Source: Faucicola osloensis_D (GTDB lineage: Bacteria; Pseudomonadota; Gammaproteobacteria; Pseudomonadales; Moraxellaceae). From it: a DNA stretch of 64,000 nucleotides. Positions 58,430 to 64,000 of the stretch are shown one piece after another. How positions within the stretch are numbered: the stretch's first letter is position 1; every line of letters begins with the position of its first letter. Location of the stretch: NCBI GenBank assembly GCA_020041925.1, contig CP083409.1; one strand, 5' to 3'. Below the pieces are notes generated by a model. It was not told the DNA's origin and did no database searches. It saw nothing but the letters and a program-made list of their open reading frames with translations. Position numbers and translations under genes: made by a program.

Positions 58430-60817
58430 TTATTTTGGTAGCTTGCTTGCCGTGTCATTTGGGGTGATATTGTCGACCGCCTTTTGCACCACTTTTTCTT
58501 TAATTGCCTGTTTTTTCTCTGCAATTTCTTCATCGGTCAGTTTTTCCGTATGACTGATATTGTCGATATGGGGCGTAGTAGCATGCGGATGTTCTTCTGG
58601 CTGTGATGTCAGGGCAGTTTTATGTCCATGGTTATTTTTACCATCGTTTGCAATCGGTTTATCATCATAGATAATATTACCATCGCTATCGATGAGCGCA
58701 TACTTCATCGGCTGTTTACGCGGGATAAAAAAGTCAGAGGGTTGGGTCATCAAATGCGAAGCGACCAATTCAAATAAGAATTTCCACTCAAAGACTTTCA
58801 CATTACGAGCGCGTAGGGCGGTCATTAAGGCGAGTGAAAAACTCACCAACAAGTTAATCATACCGATGACCATCACCCCAAATAGGCTAACCAAAATAAT
58901 ACCGATTTCTGGGAACTCGCCCGTGTTGGCATAAATGTTAAAAATCCCGTGAATAAAGTTGGCAGACGCAAAGGCAATATGGCGAATATCGAGCGGTAAG
59001 CCAAAAATATAACCGATGGTCGCCGTACTACCCAAAAAGCAACCGAATAAAAAGTTACTCATAATCGCACCCAAATTGCGCTCGATAAAATCGCTAAAGC
59101 GCAATAATGTCACAGGTCTCATTATCCGTTTGAGGGTGGGATGGTTGCGGATACGCTCGCCAATTTTGTTGTGTACTGCAAGATTATCGTAATAGCCTGC
59201 AATCAATCCTGAAATATACAAATACACCCCAGCAATCGCGGCATGAAAGATAGCAAGCGAGGTAAACGGGTTAAGATCATGCAGTAAGTGCTCTGCGCTA
59301 GCTTCCGATGTTAACGGACGACCCAGCCCATACAGCCACATGGATGAAATCAGTAGCGCAATCGGCATTGCAATTGAGATATTACCCATAATAGCAATAA
59401 ATTGGGTGCGCATGATATCAACGACCAATTCGGTCAGCTTGGTAAATTGCGCCGCTTTGCGCCCTTTTACCTCGGAGATGGTTGAAGCAATGGCGGCAGC
59501 TGTCATGGCAGGCTGTTTGGTCGCCACTGTACCACCAATGATATGAATTGCCACAAAGCCAAGACCATAAATCATACTGTTTAAAAAAGCCACGCCAAAC
59601 GGTGCTAAGGGTAGGGTCTTCCCTAGGATTTTAAGGGTCGCCATAAAGCCGATGAGTAAACCACCCAATGCCGCTTTTTTATACATACGCCGATAGCCCG
59701 CTTTATCGGTACTGATATAATGCTCGCCGACCTTACTGGCAGTCTCAGTCACACGGCGCGATAAGAGCGCGGTATTGATGCCAAATAAATATCTAAAACT
59801 ACTGCGGTGGTATGAATCTTCATACAATGTATTAATAAGCTCTATGATGGTTTTTTTCTTGATATGATCGTTGTCAGATAGTAGTGACACCAACAATTCA
59901 AGACGCTGCAAGCTTTGCTCAAGGCGCACCAACATATTGGTGGTACGCACAGTAATACCCGTTCGATGAATACGGCGACGGATGTTTTGCATCATAGTGC
60001 GCGCTTGGTCGGTCAACACTAAAATTTGACTGCTATCCACTTCAGGCTGGGGCATCGCTTGCTCATCCCCTGACTGCATGCTGAGCTGGTATTGACTGAC
60101 AAATTCAGCGACTTCGCGATTGAGTGCAATAAAAGTATCTTGGTTGTCAATCGGATTGGGAAATGCCTTTATTAAATCGGCATTGAGCCCAATGCCGTTG
60201 ATACGCGCAGTTAAAATAGTAATGGCTTTGAGCACATTGGCTTCAAGCGCTTGCACTAACGCTTCTTTGCCTGCGGGTACTTTAAGGATGAGTATCAGTT
60301 CAATCCACCAATGCTCATTGATTAAGCGCACCCAGTAACGGGTTTTTGGTGTGGCAAAAAACGCATTAAATAGCGCAATCAAATCGCGGTCATCAGGTAC
60401 GGAGGGTAATAGCTTTTCACCGATCAAATCAAAAAATTGCGAAGTAAAGCCAGCATCTGACAAAATACCCAAGTCCGTGTATAGCGACACCTGACGATAA
60501 CGATTAATCAAGGTAAGCATAAACACACAAAACCCTTCTGCCCACACACGATTGCTGCGTAGTAGCCGAATAAATAGCGCCATCTGTTCATTGGCGGTTG
60601 TAGCATCATCTGCACGGTTGCGCAGGGTATCTAGCAGTTGTTTAAATAGGGTAACTTGCGGAAAATCACGCAGCGCATTGATTTCGTTTAAAATAGTAGT
60701 TAAACGCGCTTCTAAGGTTGGCATCACCTTTAATTGGTCTGCCATATCTGCCGCATCATAACGATGTTGGGCATTGAGTAAAGCATCTTGATTATTAGGT
60801 TGCGATAAATTCGTCAA
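58430..60817 (-). CDS. Gcr-family 'site-specific recombinase' membrane protein
   Basis: 795 residues. The N-terminal 330 are soluble and helical (RLLRSNRVWAEGFCVFMLTL, TPKTRYWVRLINEHWWIELI). From about 400 to 700 there are seven or more hydrophobic helices (GLLIGFMATLKILGKTLPLA, GGTVATKQPAMTAAAIAS, GSTATIGYIFGLPLDIRHIA). The polar, His-rich tail follows. It matches the family named site-specific recombinase Gcr after a Neisseria protein, but I see no recombinase active site; an inner-membrane function is more likely. Its start faces holB, 320 bases away. Confidence 0.8.
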   Translation of the reverse strand: MTNLSQPNNQDALLNAQHRYDAADMADQLKVMPTLEARLTTILNEINALRDFPQVTLFKQLLDTLRNRADDATTANEQMALFIRLLRSNRVWAEGFCVFMLTLINRYRQVSLYTDLGILSDAGFTSQFFDLIGEKLLPSVPDDRDLIALFNAFFATPKTRYWVRLINEHWWIELILILKVPAGKEALVQALEANVLKAITILTARINGIGLNADLIKAFPNPIDNQDTFIALNREVAEFVSQYQLSMQSGDEQAMPQPEVDSSQILVLTDQARTMMQNIRRRIHRTGITVRTTNMLVRLEQSLQRLELLVSLLSDNDHIKKKTIIELINTLYEDSYHRSSFRYLFGINTALLSRRVTETASKVGEHYISTDKAGYRRMYKKAALGGLLIGFMATLKILGKTLPLAPFGVAFLNSMIYGLGFVAIHIIGGTVATKQPAMTAAAIASTISEVKGRKAAQFTKLTELVVDIMRTQFIAIMGNISIAMPIALLISSMWLYGLGRPLTSEASAEHLLHDLNPFTSLAIFHAAIAGVYLYISGLIAGYYDNLAVHNKIGERIRNHPTLKRIMRPVTLLRFSDFIERNLGAIMSNFLFGCFLGSTATIGYIFGLPLDIRHIAFASANFIHGIFNIYANTGEFPEIGIILVSLFGVMVIGMINLLVSFSLALMTALRARNVKVFEWKFLFELVASHLMTQPSDFFIPRKQPMKYALIDSDGNIIYDDKPIANDGKNNHGHKTALTSQPEEHPHATTPHIDNISHTEKLTDEEIAEKKQAIKEKVVQKAVDNITPNDTASKLPK

Positions 60818-60856
60818 ACTAACCTCGAAGTAAACAGAAAATTGAATCGTTTTTTT

Positions 60857-60896
60857 AAATAGGGTGAATCACAACTAAATAGGGTGAATCACAACT
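60857..60896. repeat. 20-bp tandem duplication
   Basis: AAATAGGGTGAATCACAACT twice, identical and adjacent, about 40 bases upstream of the Gcr-like start. Confidence 0.92.
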
Positions 60897-61080
60897 ATAA
60901 GAAAAAATACGAAAATAGATATCTTAAGATGAAAATTTAATCGACTCATCGGAAAAAATCCATCATTTATTTGCAACAAAAATCTTATGGGCTGAGGTTT
61001 TAAAGACAGTAAGGGATAAAATAACGCGACGTGTTACCGCATTTATGTATTTGAGAAAACAACCTGACTGATTATCCTCA

Positions 61081-61108
61081 TTGATTATCTAGCTGCAGCG
61101 ATTATACT
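61081..61108 (+). promoter_or_regulatory. Possible holB promoter
   Basis: TTGATT (61081-61086) and TATACT (61103-61108), 16 bases apart, 30 bases before the holB ATG. Confidence 0.4.
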
Positions 61109-61137
61109 ATGGTTACTCTGTTGACTGATTTTTTTCT

Positions 61138-62301
61138 ATGGCATCGACTATAACCTCTCAATCAAAAAGCACTAAACAACCCAATACCGAATCAACACCC
61201 AATGAAGTAACCCAATACTACTATCCAGACCCCGTCAACCAACAGGTGATACAGCAGTGGCTGTTTATGGATTTATTGCCGTGGCAACAGTCAACTTGGC
61301 AGTATTTGACCACCCATCTAGACGCCTTGCCGCACGCAATGTTGTTTGCAGGCAATGCAGGGACGGGTAAACGCGCCTTCGTGTATCGGTTTGTCGCATG
61401 GGCTTTGTGTGAGAATCAACGGGTCAATGCACAAGGTGTCACAACTGCCTGTGGGCAATGCCAAAGTTGCCAATGGCTGATCGCCAATACCCACCCCGAT
61501 CTTTATCAAATTCCCACACCCACCGTGGCGCGTGACGCGTCGCCTAAACCTAAAGCAAACAATGCCCTCGTGGCGCAAGCCCCAACCCATCAGTCAGGTT
61601 ATAGCATCAAGATTGACGAAATTCGGGAATTACAGCCTTTTGTCACGCAATCGAGTGGCGGATTAAGAATCGTGGTTATTCACCAAGCGGATGCGATGAC
61701 TCTAGCAGCCAGTAACGCGCTGCTTAAGACCTTAGAAGAGCCTGCCGAGAATGTATTAATGCTGTTAATTAGCGATAGTCCTTCGCAGCTACTGCCAACG
61801 ATTCGCTCGCGGCTACAGTCATTTTCGGTGAGCCATGTCACCCCCGATCAGTCAATGCAAGCGATGCAGCAGTTATTGCCAAATACCGATACTGCAACGC
61901 TACAACAAGTGAGTGAATTGTCTGGTTATGCGCCTTTTTTGGCACTACAAATGTTACACAGCGAATGGTATCAACACCGCCAAACTTGGATAAACAGCTT
62001 TCAAGCCGTTCGTAGTGGACAACGTACGCCTGTACAAGCCAGCAACTATTGGCAAAAAACGCTGACATTGACGGACTTTTTATACTTGTCGCAAGCTTTG
62101 TTAGTGCCATTGGGGCAATTTGCTGTCGGTATCTCAGCGTCAGTCAATGACTTAGATTTTGGCAAGCTGCAGCCACCACCGACATTAAAGCAAATTAGCC
62201 AGTTACAACAGGTCATCGATCAAATCTGGCAAGATAGACAGCAACATATCCAAGATAAGTTATGCTATGATAAAATTTTTAGCACCATGCTTGATTGCTA
62301 A
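61138..62301 (+). CDS. holB: DNA polymerase III delta' subunit
   Basis: 387-residue AAA+ clamp-loader subunit. P-loop-like GNAGTGKRAFVYRFVAWAL (about residue 78), a four-Cys zinc site (ALCE, then ACGQCQSC), KIDEIRELQPF, the ASNALLKTLEEP segment and the arginine-bearing IRSRLQ, where the usual SRC motif has Leu instead of Cys. delta' normally neither binds nor hydrolyses ATP but supplies the arginine finger. About 40 polar residues precede the usual start (MDLLPWQQ at 61267), which is a candidate alternative start; no good ribosome-binding site is seen at either. Followed by pilZ as in Pseudomonas. Confidence 0.93.
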   Translation: MASTITSQSKSTKQPNTESTPNEVTQYYYPDPVNQQVIQQWLFMDLLPWQQSTWQYLTTHLDALPHAMLFAGNAGTGKRAFVYRFVAWALCENQRVNAQGVTTACGQCQSCQWLIANTHPDLYQIPTPTVARDASPKPKANNALVAQAPTHQSGYSIKIDEIRELQPFVTQSSGGLRIVVIHQADAMTLAASNALLKTLEEPAENVLMLLISDSPSQLLPTIRSRLQSFSVSHVTPDQSMQAMQQLLPNTDTATLQQVSELSGYAPFLALQMLHSEWYQHRQTWINSFQAVRSGQRTPVQASNYWQKTLTLTDFLYLSQALLVPLGQFAVGISASVNDLDFGKLQPPPTLKQISQLQQVIDQIWQDRQQHIQDKLCYDKIFSTMLDC

Positions 62302-62362
62302 TCTATTCAATTAATCTATATTATTTATCATTCACCATGCGTTAGTAAAAGGAATAGTGATT

Positions 62363-62710
62363 ATGGCAATGCCATCTCGTGGCGGTATCACCACCATTAA
62401 CTATGATACGATCGAAAAATTGTATGCTAGCTATCTGCCTTTTATTGAAAACGGTGCGTTATTTATTCCTACAAACCAGCAGCAACAACTAGGCAGTCAA
62501 ACCTTTGTGGCAATTACTTTGCCAAATTCGAGTGAGAGAATGCCGCTGCATGGTAAAGTGGTGTGGGTCAACCACCGCGCACAAGCCCAGCGCCCCGCAG
62601 GCTATGCATTACAGCTTGGCAAAGATGAAGCAGGTTTACGCATCAAAAACGAAGTCGACCGCCTTCTAGCAGGTCATATCAGCTCCGATAAACCCACCTT
62701 TACGCTATAA
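62363..62710 (+). CDS. pilZ: PilZ-domain type IV pilus assembly protein
   Basis: 115 residues, close to Pseudomonas PilZ (118). The domain has LYASYLPFIENGALFIPT, FVAITLPNSSERMPLHGKVVW, and GYALQLGKDE. The classical RxxxR and DxSxxG c-di-GMP-binding motifs are missing, as in canonical PilZ, which does not bind c-di-GMP but interacts with the assembly ATPase PilB and with FimX. Start ATG 62363, 9 bases after AAGGA. It lies 61 bases after holB, the standard arrangement. Confidence 0.9.
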   Translation: MAMPSRGGITTINYDTIEKLYASYLPFIENGALFIPTNQQQQLGSQTFVAITLPNSSERMPLHGKVVWVNHRAQAQRPAGYALQLGKDEAGLRIKNEVDRLLAGHISSDKPTFTL

Positions 62711-62750
62711 ATTTTGGAAATTCTAGAAACTCTGGCAGTTTTAGCCTGTG

Positions 62751-62784
62751 ATTGTTAAAGGTGAGCGATTGTTAAAGGTGAGCG
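62751..62784. repeat. 17-bp tandem duplication
   Basis: ATTGTTAAAGGTGAGCG at 62751 and 62768, perfect and adjacent, 40 bases after the pilZ stop. The remaining 220 bases up to cmk show no clear feature. Confidence 0.9.
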
Positions 62785-63007
62785 AATGCTTAATCCTGTA
62801 AGTCGCTAGCTTTTTTCTTCTATCGCACAATGGTTAATCATCACTCTGCGTAGCGGTACATTTCTCATTTTTAGCCCCTTTTTTGTGCATTTTTTCATTG
62901 GCAAAAAATGATACGCAATGTAGTCAATGCTTGTGCCAAATCACTTGTATAAAATAGCTTTCAGGCGTAAAATATACGACTATTTTTGCTTTGTTCATAA
63001 GAATGGC

Positions 63008-63772
63008 ATGTCACAAACGTTAACGCAACCGTCTTTTGATGTAACTAAAGAAGATTTAACCGCAAGCCTGCCCGTCATCACCGTTGATGGCTCAAGTGGT
63101 GCAGGTAAAGGTACATTGACGGCAAGACTGGCAAAGCTACTGGATTATCAAATTTTGGATTCAGGTGCGCTGTACCGGATTGTGGGGCTTGCAGCCCACC
63201 AAGCGGGTTTGTTAACCGGCAGCATTGATGAAGCTGCACTAGCTGATTTAACCCAATCGTTAAAAATTGAGTTTGCAGCCGCAAAAGCGGGTTCTGAGCA
63301 TGTGACAGTGCTCGTGAATGCCAACGATGTGAGTGAAGTGATTCGCACCGAAGAAGTGGGTAACTTTGCGTCAAAAGTCGCAGTATTCCCGAAGGTGCGT
63401 CAAGCGCTATTAGAGTTACAAAAAAATATGGCAACGTCGCAAGGCAACCCAAAAAAGGGCTTGATTGCAGACGGGCGTGATATGGGCACAGTGGTTTTTC
63501 CCGATGCGCCGCTGAAAGTTTATTTAGTCGCATCCTCTGAGGCACGAGCCGAGCGCCGTGTCAGTCAGTTAACCCATGCTGGCAAACAGGCAGATTTTGA
63601 CGAAATTTTGGCACAAATTATTGCCCGTGATGAGCGTGATAGTACACGCAGTGCCTCACCGGCTAAGCCTGCCGATGATGCGATAGTGATTGATAGCTCA
63701 GCCATCGATGCTGAGCAAGTGTTTAACCAAGTTTGGCAACTGTGTGTTGAGCGTGGTTTGACAATTAACTAA
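63008..63772 (+). CDS. cmk: Cytidylate kinase
   Basis: 254-residue kinase phosphorylating CMP and dCMP. P-loop VDGSSGAGKGTLTARLAKLL, LDSGALYRIVGLAAHQAGLL (substrate), GRDMGTVVFPDAPLKVYLVA, and the lid RAERRVSQL with RDERDSTRSASPAKPADDA. The frame extends up to 62927, but ATG 63008 is the family-like start; about 22 polar residues still precede VITVDGS. It lies directly upstream of rpsA, a very conserved order. Confidence 0.95.
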   Translation: MSQTLTQPSFDVTKEDLTASLPVITVDGSSGAGKGTLTARLAKLLDYQILDSGALYRIVGLAAHQAGLLTGSIDEAALADLTQSLKIEFAAAKAGSEHVTVLVNANDVSEVIRTEEVGNFASKVAVFPKVRQALLELQKNMATSQGNPKKGLIADGRDMGTVVFPDAPLKVYLVASSEARAERRVSQLTHAGKQADFDEILAQIIARDERDSTRSASPAKPADDAIVIDSSAIDAEQVFNQVWQLCVERGLTIN

Positions 63773-63794
63773 CAGTTTTTTAACTAACAGTTTT
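63765..63794. repeat. 15-bp tandem duplication across the cmk stop codon
   Basis: TTAACTAACAGTTTT twice, identical and adjacent; the first copy includes the last codon and TAA stop of cmk. Confidence 0.9.
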
Positions 63795-63906
63795 TAAAAG
63801 TTTTATCGATTTTTTATAGGCACTAAAACCAGCCTTATGTTTATAAAAAATCTTAATTTGAACCGTACTGTGCTGGACAGGCTACGGCTATACAAAGGTA
63901 AATTTT

Positions 63907-64000
63907 ATGATGGAATCATTTGCTGAACTGTTTGAAGCAAGCCAAGTACTTGATGTAGAACGCGGTGCAGTTATCTCTGGTCAAGTAGTTGCGATTGATA
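63907..64000 (+). CDS. rpsA: 30S ribosomal protein S1, N-terminal end (partial)
   Basis: Open to the right edge. MMESFAELFEASQVLDVERG is the S1 N-terminus (E. coli: MTESFAQLFEES), entering the first S1/OB domain at VISGQVVAID. AAAGG lies 8 bases before ATG 63907; a second ATG at 63910 is in frame. Downstream of cmk by 134 bases, with its leader in between. Confidence 0.93.
   Translation, partial: MMESFAELFEASQVLDVERGAVISGQVVAID

Larger units (their letters stand above)
60818..61137. other. Divergent intergenic region, Gcr-like gene and holB
   Basis: 320 AT-rich bases. It contains a perfect 20-bp tandem duplication (60857-60896) and a possible holB promoter (61081-61108). Nothing else is supported. 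Confidence 0.45.

Noticed and set aside
58430..60817. Mobile element or phage recombinase
   Set aside because: The family name suggests it, but there are no flanking repeats, integrase motifs or other mobile genes; it is a membrane protein in core DNA.
1..64000. tRNA, rRNA or CRISPR in the window
   Set aside because: I looked for T-arm consensus (GGTTCGAAT-like), CCA ends, rRNA landmarks and regularly spaced repeats and found none; the repeats present are simple tandem arrays without spacers.

Overview
The window is 64 kb of chromosomal core DNA from a gammaproteobacterium, most likely a Moraxellaceae member close to Moraxella osloensis. This is inferred from moderate-to-low GC, the protein sequences, a SpoT with a decayed synthetase half, and family-typical gene blocks (rplM-rpsI-petABC-sspA-sspB, rpoZ-spoT-ridA, trpS-scpA-scpB, asd-fimV, holB-pilZ, cmk-rpsA). 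I saw no rRNA, tRNA, insertion sequence, prophage, integron or CRISPR array. Both window ends cut genes: the 3' end of nuoF on the left and the 5' end of rpsA on the right.

Layout. 1-10.8 kb: nuoF(partial)-nuoGHIJKLMN, the respiratory complex I operon, nearly gapless and closed by a terminator. 10.9-16.4 kb: ferredoxin-NADP reductase, an unknown gene, a TonB-like protein, a HAD hydrolase, prfB with its programmed frameshift, and a gamma-class carbonic anhydrase-like protein. 16.5-21.3 kb (minus): asd followed by a FimV that is encoded as two separate proteins. 21.6-25.7 kb: a membrane-anchored endonuclease/exonuclease/phosphatase protein, a candidate GacA-controlled CsrA-sponge RNA, rpe and three small unknown genes. 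25.7-31.9 kb: rluB, a cold-shock-like/DUF805 fusion, scpB-scpA-methyltransferase-trpS and an LpxL-type acyltransferase. 32.2-40.3 kb: cstA-ybdD, amt, a Kef-type antiporter with an unknown gene, and a CDF metal exporter. 40.4-51 kb (minus): priA, ridA, spoT, rpoZ, sspB, sspA, petCBA, rpsI, rplM. 51-64 kb: two small divergent genes, ychF, rsmA-apaH, a YbgC-type thioesterase, mltF, nif3-like, a Gcr-family membrane protein, holB-pilZ, cmk and rpsA.

How the genes fit together. Complex I and the bc1 complex give an aerobic respiratory chain. CstA/YbdD, Amt, SpoT, RpoZ and SspA/B are nutrient-stress functions. FimV and PilZ belong to type IV pilus assembly and polarity.

The most interesting signal is the intergenic segment 22765-22986. 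It has an exact 18-bp GacA-type box (TGTAAG-N6-CTTACA), a -10-like hexamer about 45 bp further on, four GGA motifs of which two sit in perfect small hairpin loops and one lies in ACAAGGATG (close to the CsrA binding consensus), and a strong intrinsic terminator. This is the expected anatomy of an RsmX/Y/Z or CsrB-type RNA, and I cannot name a described one from this genus.

A second window-wide pattern is a large number of fresh-looking 8-20 bp tandem duplications in intergenic DNA, several running across or abutting stop codons. All starts, promoters and RNAs are read by eye; no searches were run.
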